7,722 nucleotides of DNA, taken from NCBI GenBank assembly GCA_028717525.1, contig JAQUNT010000095.1:1-7722 (forward strand), in the 5' to 3' direction. A program made the translations under genes and the position numbers. Of the stretch, positions 1 to 5,291 are shown in pieces (the first letter of the stretch is position 1; each line of letters starts with the position of its first letter). The stretch is from Elusimicrobiota bacterium (GTDB lineage Bacteria; Elusimicrobiota; Elusimicrobia; UBA1565; UBA9628). Below the pieces are notes generated by a model, which worked only from the letters and a program-made list of their open reading frames with translations, was not told the DNA's origin and did not search any database.

Positions 1-1
1 G

Positions 2-226
2 GCCCTCAAGGTGGCGGAGACCGTGAAGAAGCCGGTCGACGAGGTGGTCAAGGAGTACACCGCCAACAAGGACAAGGGCTGGGGGCAGATCGCGCGCAAC
101 CTCGGCATCAAGCCGGGCTCCAAGGAATTCAAGGCCCTCAAGCAGTCGGACCTGGGCGGCAAGGGCAAAGGCAAGGGCCAGGGCAAAGAGAAGGGCCAAG
201 GCAAGGGCAAGGGCAAGAAGGGCTGA
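2..226 (+). CDS. C-terminal fragment of a hypothetical protein with a Gly/Lys-rich basic tail (5' end outside window)
   Basis: The frame is open from base 2 (A-L-K before the GTG at 11) to the TGA at 224-226, so the gene probably begins upstream; a GTG start at 11 is possible but cannot be tested because only ten bases precede it. The visible part has two sections. The first (about 45 residues) is a helical, charged segment ending in GWGQIARNLGIKPGSKEF. I recall GWGxIAxxLG segments from uncharacterised secreted or repeat-containing bacterial proteins. The second (about 22 residues) is almost pure Gly-Lys with a few Gln and Glu, giving a strongly basic, disordered tail of the kind that binds nucleic acid or polyanions; that role is inference. 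No catalytic motif is visible and I cannot name a function. It converges on the DUF748 gene, with 36 bp between the stop codons. Confidence 0.6.
   Translation, partial: ALKVAETVKKPVDEVVKEYTANKDKGWGQIARNLGIKPGSKEFKALKQSDLGGKGKGKGQGKEKGQGKGKGKKG
159..220 (+). repeat. Degenerate GGCAAR hexamer repeat encoding the Gly-Lys tail
   Basis: About ten imperfect copies of the hexamer GGCAAG/GGCAAA, with GGCCAG and GAGAAG variants, run to the end of the open frame and encode Gly-Lys dipeptides with occasional Gly-Gln or Glu-Lys. The period of six keeps the frame, so gain or loss of units changes tail length without a frameshift. The variants are partly synonymous (AAG/AAA), which suggests that the repeat is not brand new. 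Confidence 0.75.
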
Positions 227-241
227 GCCGCCCTCAGCCCT
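219..241. terminator. Perfect 9-bp stem-loop over the stop codon of the Gly/Lys-tail gene (possible terminator)
   Basis: AGGGCTGAG (219-227) pairs exactly with CTCAGCCCT (233-241) around a five-base loop, CCGCC. The TGA stop of the rightward gene lies in the left arm. No T-run follows on the plus strand; on the minus strand the stem is followed by TCTTGCCCTT, which is only mildly T-rich. It lies between two convergent genes and so could act on both, but it is not a canonical intrinsic terminator. Confidence 0.45.
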
Positions 242-254
242 CCGCCTCCAGCCG

Positions 255-284
255 GCTCCAGCTCAGCGCACGTCGAGCTGGAGC
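255..284. terminator. 10-bp stem-loop over the stop codon of the DUF748 gene (possible terminator or mRNA-end structure)
   Basis: GCTCCAGCTC (255-264) is the exact reverse complement of GAGCTGGAGC (275-284), with a ten-base loop. The DUF748 stop codon (263-265, read on the minus strand) overlaps the stem. The right arm encodes the end of the Q-L-Q-L stretch near the C-terminus. No U-tract follows on the minus strand, so Rho-independent termination is not assured; stabilising the mRNA end is an alternative. Confidence 0.4.
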
Positions 285-2821
285 TGGCAGGGCGCCTCGG
301 CGGCCTCGGGCGTCACGGCAGGCTCCAAGCTGAAGAAGCGCGCCTCCTCCACGCCGCGGCCGCGCAGGGCGTCAGCCACGGCCCCGGCGCGGGCCAGGGC
401 CAAGGTCCGCAACTCCGCGTCCGTGGCCTTCCACTTCTCGGCCAGGCCCTCGCGTGCCGCGGCCGGCGAGGCGGCCGGCGCGCCGAAGGCCTCCTGGTAA
501 AGTTCCAAGGTCCGGGCCTCCTCCTTGGGCGTCAGCGGCTCGTCGCCGGGCTTGGGCCCGCGCAGGCGGATGAGCAGGGCCCGCTCGCCCGCGGCCAAGG
601 CGTCGGCCTTCCCGGTGGCGCCGCGCACTCCGACGAGCATCTGCGGCCGGTCGAGCAGGGCCTGCGCCACCTTCTGCAGGTCCTCGGCGCTGCGCTCGGG
701 CAGGACGGCCTGCCCGGGATCGAAGGGCACCTTGCCCAGGTCGTCCTTGGACCCCAGCATCTGGCCCAAGGCGGCGAAGGGCGAGACCGCGGCCTTGACG
801 ATGAGGTTGACGATGGTCTTGACGATCACGCCGCCGATGTGGAAGTCCGGGTCGTCGAGGCTGCCGTCGATGGGCACGTTCAGGTCGATGACGCCGCGCC
901 GGTCCTTGAGGATGGCCAGGCCCAGCTTGACCGGGGCCTTGATGGCGGTCGGGCTCTCCACCTTCTCGCCCAAGGTCATCTGGTCGATCAGGGCATGGTT
1001 CTTGGTGGCGATGGCTTTGCCGTCCAGCTTGTGGTCCAGGTCGAAGCTCAAGGCCCCTTTGTCGATCTTGTAGCCCACCATCATGCCGGAGTAGGGGCTG
1101 AACACGGGCAGTTGGATGCCGTCGCCCTTGAGCCGGACCTGGGCCCAGGCGGCCGAGGTCGAGAGCCGCACCGTGCCCTCGGCCGAGACCGGGGCCTTCT
1201 CGACCAGGGCCCCGCCCGAGAAGACCGCGGTCGAGCGGGCGTCCGTGGTCAGGCCGGTCAGGTCCAGACGGGCCTTGGATACGGCCAAGGAGAAGGCCGG
1301 GTTCACGGCGTCGTCCTGGGCCACGACGCGGCCGCCGGAAACGGCGAGGCGCTTGAGCCGCGCTCCCCAGGCCGGCCCTGCGGGAGCCGCCGGCCGCGGC
1401 GCCGCGGCGGCAGAGGCGGGCCGCGCCGGGGCGCTCGAGAGCGACACGCCCAGGGCCGACTCGATGTTGGTCTTGCCGTCGCGCCGGCGCGCGGCGAGCA
1501 GGTAGGGCTTGTCCACGCGCACCGCCGCGATGTCCAGGCGGCGGGCTTTGGTCGAGAGGCGCGCGGACTCCACGGCCAGGCGGCCCAGGCGCGCGAAGGT
1601 GCGGCGGCTCTGCCGGTCCGAGACCGACAGGCCGGAGAGCGAGAAGGAGACCGCGGCCTCGACCTGGCCGTCGGCCAGGCTGGCCTTGGCGGCGGCGCTG
1701 AAGGTGCCGCTGTCGAGCGAGACCTGCGTGGGCGGCGGCCCCAGCGCGGAGAAGGGCGCCAAGGGCAAGGCCGCGACCTCGAGTTCTCCTCCCGCGGCCA
1801 GAGGCTTGGGCTTGAGGTAGGACTTCAGGCGCACGAGGCCGGTCTGGGCCACCGGGACCTCGGCCGACAGGGTCGCGCCTCCGTTGGGAAGGTCCGCGGC
1901 CACCACGTCGACCTTGCCCGGCCCGACCTCCAAGGAGAAGGGCCCGCGGGGCTTCTCCCGGACGGACTTGAGCCGCCACATGACGCCCGCGAGAGAAATC
2001 CGCGCGTCCTTGAGCGAGACGGCGAGGGTGTCGCTGGCCAGAGCCACGTCGTAATCGGTGGAGGCGTCGAGCTGCCCCCCGGAGATCTCCACGGGCAGAG
2101 CCGGGGCGCCGGTGGCGAGGCGCGAGAGGTCCGCGTCCTCGAGCGCGACGCGGCCCCAGAGGTGCGGCGGCCGCACGGTCAGGCGGCCCTCCCAGCTCAG
2201 GATTTCGCGCAGGCTGGTCCGGGCTTGCAGGCGGTGCATCCCGTCGTCGCCGGCGATGGTGCTGAGGTTGGTGAGGCGGAACTCGATGGGCCGGGCCGCC
2301 AGCTTCTGGGGGGCGCTGCGCAGGCGGCTCTCGAAGTTCAGCTCGCCGTCGGAGACCTCCAAGGCGCCGATCACCAGGCGCGGGATGAACAGCGGCTTGG
2401 CCGGGGCCGGGGGCTGGGCGGGGTCCGGCTTGGGCAGGGTGTCGAGGACGCTGCTGCCGTCCGGCCCGATGCCCAGGGTCAGCTTCGGGCCCGCGAGCTT
2501 GATCTCGCGCAGGCCGATGGCCAGGCGCAGCAACGCGGCCGGGCCCAGAGCCACGCTGGCCGAGCGGCAGGAGGCGATCTCGCCGAAGCGCTCCTGGCTG
2601 AAGACGAAGCCATCCACGGTGAGGCGCAAGGTCAGGGGGTTGAAGGCCGCGCGCTCCAGGCGCGCCTCGAAGGTGGGCAGGTACTTGGGGACCAGGCACA
2701 GGCTGCGGCGCACGGCCCAGGGCACGGCGGGCCAGGAGACCAAGGCGAAGGCGGCGTAAGCGCCCGCGGCCCAGGCGAGCCAGCGCAGCCACTTGCGCGG
2801 AGCAGGAAGGGGGGTCTTCAT
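263..2821 (-). CDS. DUF748 (AsmA-like) envelope protein
   Basis: This 852-residue protein has a short basic N-terminus and one membrane anchor (about residues 12-33); the rest should lie in the periplasm. Long beta-rich sections with recurring 'V-x-x-G-x-L/V' strands fill residues 50-460. An Ala/Pro linker (about 462-484) leads to a second beta-rich part. The diagnostic block is at about 573-690: FSPYSGMMVGYKIDKG, then LIDQMTLGEKVESP, LAILKDRRGVIDLNVPIDGS and LDDPDFHIGG, ending in a hydrophobic VNLIVKAAVSPFAALG. This series is the hallmark of DUF748 proteins. The C-terminus (697-735, VPFDPGQAVL followed by DLQKVAQALLDRP) resembles the weakly OmpA-like end seen in this family. AsmA-type proteins are linked to lipid movement or envelope integrity in Gram-negatives, so a role there is inferred by relation. 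A GTG precedes the ATG directly; I chose the ATG because a TAGAAT box ends six bases before it. It follows the BrkB gene on the same strand after 29 bp, suggesting co-expression. Confidence 0.9.
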   Translation of the reverse strand: MKTPLPAPRKWLRWLAWAAGAYAAFALVSWPAVPWAVRRSLCLVPKYLPTFEARLERAAFNPLTLRLTVDGFVFSQERFGEIASCRSASVALGPAALLRLAIGLREIKLAGPKLTLGIGPDGSSVLDTLPKPDPAQPPAPAKPLFIPRLVIGALEVSDGELNFESRLRSAPQKLAARPIEFRLTNLSTIAGDDGMHRLQARTSLREILSWEGRLTVRPPHLWGRVALEDADLSRLATGAPALPVEISGGQLDASTDYDVALASDTLAVSLKDARISLAGVMWRLKSVREKPRGPFSLEVGPGKVDVVAADLPNGGATLSAEVPVAQTGLVRLKSYLKPKPLAAGGELEVAALPLAPFSALGPPPTQVSLDSGTFSAAAKASLADGQVEAAVSFSLSGLSVSDRQSRRTFARLGRLAVESARLSTKARRLDIAAVRVDKPYLLAARRRDGKTNIESALGVSLSSAPARPASAAAAPRPAAPAGPAWGARLKRLAVSGGRVVAQDDAVNPAFSLAVSKARLDLTGLTTDARSTAVFSGGALVEKAPVSAEGTVRLSTSAAWAQVRLKGDGIQLPVFSPYSGMMVGYKIDKGALSFDLDHKLDGKAIATKNHALIDQMTLGEKVESPTAIKAPVKLGLAILKDRRGVIDLNVPIDGSLDDPDFHIGGVIVKTIVNLIVKAAVSPFAALGQMLGSKDDLGKVPFDPGQAVLPERSAEDLQKVAQALLDRPQMLVGVRGATGKADALAAGERALLIRLRGPKPGDEPLTPKEEARTLELYQEAFGAPAASPAAAREGLAEKWKATDAELRTLALARAGAVADALRGRGVEEARFFSLEPAVTPEAAEAPCQLQLDVR

Positions 2822-2827
2822 CACGCT

Positions 2828-2836
2828 ATTCTAGCA
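2828..2836 (-). promoter_or_regulatory. Extended -10 (TGC-TAGAAT) in front of the DUF748 gene
   Basis: Read on the minus strand, TGC TAGAAT ends six bases before the ATG at 2821, which would place transcription initiation at or next to the start codon. No Shine-Dalgarno sequence lies between them, and no convincing -35 is visible. It would allow DUF748 to be expressed apart from the upstream BrkB gene. It also argues for the ATG rather than the adjacent GTG (2824), which would fall only three bases from the box. Confidence 0.5.
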
Positions 2837-2850
2837 TCATGGAGGGGCCA

Positions 2851-4176
2851 TCAGACGTCCTTGAGGTGCAGGTTGGCCGGACACTCCCGCACCGCGCGGC
2901 CCAGGGCCGCCAGGCTCTCGCGCAGCTTCTTGAGCTCGGGCGACTCCAGCACCGGGATGTCCGTGGTGCCCTTGTTCTCCAGCATGCCCATGACGTCCCG
3001 GATGGTCCATCTGTCGGCGCGGCCCGCCGGCTGAAAGGCCTTGTCGTCGGCGCCGGGCCGGACCACCTCGCAGAGCACGCCCGCTCCGACCAGCTCGAAG
3101 AGGACCTGGCGCACCAGGCGGATGGGTATGTCCAGGCTCCGGGCGAAGTCCGCTTCCGTCGCGGGCGGCTCTGCCCGGCAGAACCGCCCCACCGCGAAGC
3201 TCGCCAGGCGCAAGGTCAGGAGCCTGCGGAAGGCGTAGCTGATCCGGTGGCTGTCCGGCTCGAACTCGTAGGTCGCGACGTTCTGATAGGCGAAGGAAAT
3301 CTCCGCTCCGAACAGTACGATCAGCCAGCTGACCTGCAGCCAGACCAGGAGCAAAGGCAAGGCCGCGAAGCTGCCGTAGACCGCCCCGTACTCGGTGACC
3401 CCGATCTGGAAGGTCAGGTAGAGCCACTGCGTGGCCTGGTAGATCGTCCCGGCGAAGACGCCGCCCAACAGGCCGGCCGAGAGCTTCACCCGCGTGTTGG
3501 GCATGAAGACGTAGATGAACGAGAACAGCACCCACATGGTGACGAAGGGCAGGAGCTTGAGCAGGAGCAGGATGAGCGGCGCCAGGGGCCCCAGGAACGA
3601 GAGGTCGTTCAGGAAGGTGTGGACCCGGGAGGCGACGAAGATGGTCGCGCTGCTGGATACGATGAGCAGGACCGGGCAGATGAGCATGATGGAGAGGTAG
3701 TCGGCCAGCTTGCGCATCAAGGTCCGGCCCTGCCGGACCCCCCAGATGTCGTTGAAGGAGGCTTCGATGTTGCCCAGCACCTGCACCACGGTCCAGAACA
3801 GGACCGCCACCCCGATGCCGGCGATGAGCCCGCCGCTGGTGTTCTGCAGGAACTTGTCCGCGAAAGCGATGATCTGGGCCGCGATCTTCTCATGCCCCTG
3901 GAGCTTGTCGAGGAGCACCCGCTCCAGGAGCTTCTCGATGCCGAAGCCCTTGGCGATGCCGAAGGCCATGGCCATCACCGGGACCATGGACAGGAGGGTG
4001 TAGAAGGTCAGAGCCGAGGCGCGCAGCCGACACTTGTCCTCGTCGAAGCCCCGCCAGGCCCGGAGCACGACCCGCAGGGGCTGGATGAGCAGAGAGCGGG
4101 AACGGGGCAGGTCCTTGGCGCGGATGCGCCAGAGGTCGCGCGCCAGGAAGTTCATGAACCGGTCGAGGATGGACAT
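2851..4176 (-). CDS. YihY/virulence factor BrkB family inner-membrane protein with C-terminal winged-helix-like domain
   Basis: The 441-residue protein starts with a basic cytoplasmic segment (1-50), followed by the family opening CRLRASALTFYTLLSMVPV (49-67) and about six membrane segments (roughly 54-75, 117-135, 160-182, 196-225, 232-255 and 270-297). The best family signature is YGAVYGSFAALPLLLVWLQV (263-282), then SWLIVLFGAEISFAYQN. Residues about 313-395 look like a winged helix: LASFAVGRF, then TEADFARSLDIPIRLVRQVL and LVGAGVLCEV, as in the longer BrkB-family members. The family (COG1295; E. coli YihY, and BrkB named from Bordetella) has no firmly established biochemical activity, and old 'ribonuclease BN' labels are misassignments. 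A short charged tail (about 410-441) follows the winged-helix region. The gene shares a 14-bp divergent promoter with methyltransferase 1 and is followed by DUF748 on the same strand, so an envelope-related operon is likely. Confidence 0.93.
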   Translation of the reverse strand: MSILDRFMNFLARDLWRIRAKDLPRSRSLLIQPLRVVLRAWRGFDEDKCRLRASALTFYTLLSMVPVMAMAFGIAKGFGIEKLLERVLLDKLQGHEKIAAQIIAFADKFLQNTSGGLIAGIGVAVLFWTVVQVLGNIEASFNDIWGVRQGRTLMRKLADYLSIMLICPVLLIVSSSATIFVASRVHTFLNDLSFLGPLAPLILLLLKLLPFVTMWVLFSFIYVFMPNTRVKLSAGLLGGVFAGTIYQATQWLYLTFQIGVTEYGAVYGSFAALPLLLVWLQVSWLIVLFGAEISFAYQNVATYEFEPDSHRISYAFRRLLTLRLASFAVGRFCRAEPPATEADFARSLDIPIRLVRQVLFELVGAGVLCEVVRPGADDKAFQPAGRADRWTIRDVMGMLENKGTTDIPVLESPELKKLRESLAALGRAVRECPANLHLKDV

Positions 4177-4184
4177 GGTAGAAT
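4176..4184 (+). promoter_or_regulatory. Extended -10 (TGG-TAGAAT) for methyltransferase 1
   Basis: TGG TAGAAT ends six bases before the ATG at 4191, with CATAGC between and no Shine-Dalgarno sequence. This fits a leaderless mRNA starting at or beside the A of ATG. The T at 4176 is also the complement of the A of the BrkB start codon. The element overlaps the opposing promoter, so RNA polymerase could probably occupy only one direction at a time (inference). Confidence 0.55.
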
Positions 4185-4191
4185 CATAGCA
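4183..4191 (-). promoter_or_regulatory. Extended -10 (TGC-TATGAT) for the BrkB-family gene
   Basis: Read on the minus strand, TGC TATGAT ends six bases before the ATG of the BrkB gene (4176). The intervening TTCTAC contains no ribosome binding site. The T of its TG element is the complement of the A of the opposing methyltransferase start codon at 4191, and its hexamer shares bases 4183-4184 with the opposing -10. No good -35 was found, which is tolerable for an extended -10 promoter. Confidence 0.55.
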
Positions 4192-4967
4192 TGGTTGCGG
4201 AGCGGGCGCCCGCGGGAGCCCTGGGCGTGGACGCCGAGATCTACGACGCGGACCTCTACGACGCCTGCAACCATCGCGGCGACGACCTGCCCTTCTACCT
4301 CGCCTGCGCCCGGGCCGCGCGCGGGCCCGTGCTGGAGCTCTGCTGCGGCTCGGGCCGCCTGACCATCCCCCTGGCCCGGGCCGGCATCGACATCACGGGC
4401 CTGGACTTCACCCCCGCGATGCTCGGCCGGGCCCGGCGCAAGGCCCGGCAGGCCGGGCTAAGCCTGCGCCTCGTGCGCGGCGACATGCGCCGCGCCTCCT
4501 TGGGCCGGAGGTTCAAGCTGGTCTTCATCCCGTTCAACTCGCTCCAGAACACCTACGCCATCCGCGACGTGGAGCGCGTGCTGGCCAATGTCCGGCGCCA
4601 CCTGGCCCCGGGCGGCCGGTTCGTCTTCGACGTCTTCAACCCGAGCCTGGACTACATCGTGAAGGCCCAGCGCCGCGCCCAGAGGGGCCGGCTCGCCTTC
4701 CGGCTGCCCGACGGCCGCCGGGTGAGCATAGACGAGCATTACCGCTACGACGCCGCCCGGCAGACCGGCCGGGTGACCTGGGTCCATCACGTGGGCGGCA
4801 GGACCTTCTCCGCGCGCCTCGACATGCGCTGCTTCTTCCCCCTGGAGATGGATGCGCTCCTGAGGTATAATGGGTTCAGGGTCCTAAAGAAATACGGCTC
4901 CTTCCGGAGGGAGCCTTTCCGCTCGGAGTCCGCCAAGCAGGTCTACATCTGCCGCGCCGCGCCATGA
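4191..4967 (+). CDS. Class I SAM-dependent methyltransferase (methyltransferase 1)
   Basis: This 258-residue protein carries the Rossmann-type methyltransferase fold. Motif I, which binds S-adenosylmethionine, is VLELCCGSGR (47-56). The acidic residue for the ribose is D72 in GLDFTPAML, and D98 in RGDMR is the adenine-side acidic position. LVFIPFNSLQN (110-120) is the motif IV region, and LAPGGRFVFDVFNP (142-155) follows. The second half (about 170-258: DEHYRYDAARQTGRVTWVHH, then a terminal GFRVLKKYGSF) is a strand-rich C-terminal part typical of small-molecule methyltransferases with a YDxxLYD-type N-terminus (here IYDADLYD). There are no RNA- or DNA-binding motifs. The substrate is unknown. 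The ATG is supported by the -10 box six bases upstream. Its stop overlaps the start of the small secreted protein gene (ATGA). Confidence 0.9.
   Translation: MVAERAPAGALGVDAEIYDADLYDACNHRGDDLPFYLACARAARGPVLELCCGSGRLTIPLARAGIDITGLDFTPAMLGRARRKARQAGLSLRLVRGDMRRASLGRRFKLVFIPFNSLQNTYAIRDVERVLANVRRHLAPGGRFVFDVFNPSLDYIVKAQRRAQRGRLAFRLPDGRRVSIDEHYRYDAARQTGRVTWVHHVGGRTFSARLDMRCFFPLEMDALLRYNGFRVLKKYGSFRREPFRSESAKQVYICRAAP
4843..4871 (+). promoter_or_regulatory. Sigma70-type promoter inside methyltransferase 1, facing the small secreted protein gene
   Basis: TGGAGA (4843-4848, four of six matches to TTGACA) is followed after exactly 17 bp by a perfect TATAAT (4866-4871). The hexamer falls on adjacent Tyr-TAT and Asn-AAT codons, and CTA and AAA codons follow within ten codons, in a gene that otherwise strongly prefers G/C-ending codons. 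A transcript beginning near 4878 would have a leader of about 86 bases before the ATG at 4964. Activity is inferred from the sequence alone. Confidence 0.4.
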
Positions 4968-5290
4968 AGACTATCGGAACCTGGTCCGCAGTCCTGTATT
5001 CGGCATTGAGCGTGTACATATTCTCCTCGGGGCAGGCCATGCCCTACACCTTGGCGGTGCCCGGCAGCTTCGCCTTCCCCGGGCCCCTCAAGGCCGCGGG
5101 GAGCTACGCGATGCCCCAGTCCTTCTCCCTGCGCGAGCCGCTCGTGGTGCCCAGGAATCCCGGCGTCGCGGCCGCGCGCGAGCCCGCGTCCCTGCCGCAG
5201 ACCTTGGCCCGGCCGGACTCCTACGCCAAGCCCGAGCCCGCGGCCCTGCTGCCCCAGACCCTCGCGGTGCCCGGCTCCTTCTGGCGCTAG
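4964..5290 (+). CDS. Small secreted Pro/Ala-rich protein with LAVPGSF-like repeats
   Basis: I do not recognise this 108-residue protein. Its N-terminus looks like a signal peptide: MKTIG, a hydrophobic stretch (about 6-20), then SSGQA with plausible cleavage after A25. The mature part (about 83 residues) is rich in Pro, Ala and Ser, has no cysteine, and repeats a short motif: LAVPGSF (30-36), LARPDSY (81-87) and LAVPGSF (100-106), with looser copies LKAAGSY (42-48) and YAMPQSF (48-54). The two perfect copies use different Leu codons (TTG, CTC) and different Ser codons (AGC, TCC), so the peptide rather than the DNA appears to be conserved; this is the best evidence that the gene is real. The start overlaps the methyltransferase stop by four bases (ATGA), and no Shine-Dalgarno sequence is visible, so it may be translated by coupling or from the internal promoter upstream. 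Its stop is one base from the convergent permease stop. Function unknown; an extracytoplasmic binding or structural role is only a guess. Confidence 0.65.
   Translation: MKTIGTWSAVLYSALSVYIFSSGQAMPYTLAVPGSFAFPGPLKAAGSYAMPQSFSLREPLVVPRNPGVAAAREPASLPQTLARPDSYAKPEPAALLPQTLAVPGSFWR
5048..5281 (+). repeat. LAVPGSF-type peptide repeats within the small secreted protein
   Basis: The clearest copies lie at 5048-5071 and 5258-5281 (T-L-A-V-P-G-S-F, 20 of 24 bases identical, all differences synonymous), with a third, LARPDSY, at 5204-5224. Two weaker copies sit at 5087-5125. Spacing is irregular (12, 6, 33 and 19 residues between successive copies), so this is a dispersed motif rather than a strict tandem array. 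Confidence 0.6.
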
Positions 5291-5291
5291 C

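Noticed and set aside
372..2792. An 806-codon minus-strand frame in another phase of the DUF748 gene
   Set aside because: Arg/Gly/Pro/Ala-rich translation typical of a shifted frame in GC-rich DNA; no motifs.
839..3034. A 731-codon open frame on the plus strand antisense to DUF748
   Set aside because: Its translation is a low-complexity Gly/Arg/Gln/Ala mix with no domain, explained by GC-rich codon bias on the opposite strand. The minus-strand frame carries clear DUF748 motifs.
2851..4176. Calling the BrkB-family gene 'ribonuclease BN'
   Set aside because: That label is a historic misassignment for YihY-type proteins; a multi-span membrane protein with no nuclease motif does not support it.
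2839..4362. A 507-codon plus-strand open frame antisense to the BrkB gene
   Set aside because: The product is rich in Glu, Gln, Asp, Gly and His without a plausible fold, and it runs through the divergent promoter. The BrkB frame has membrane segments and family motifs.
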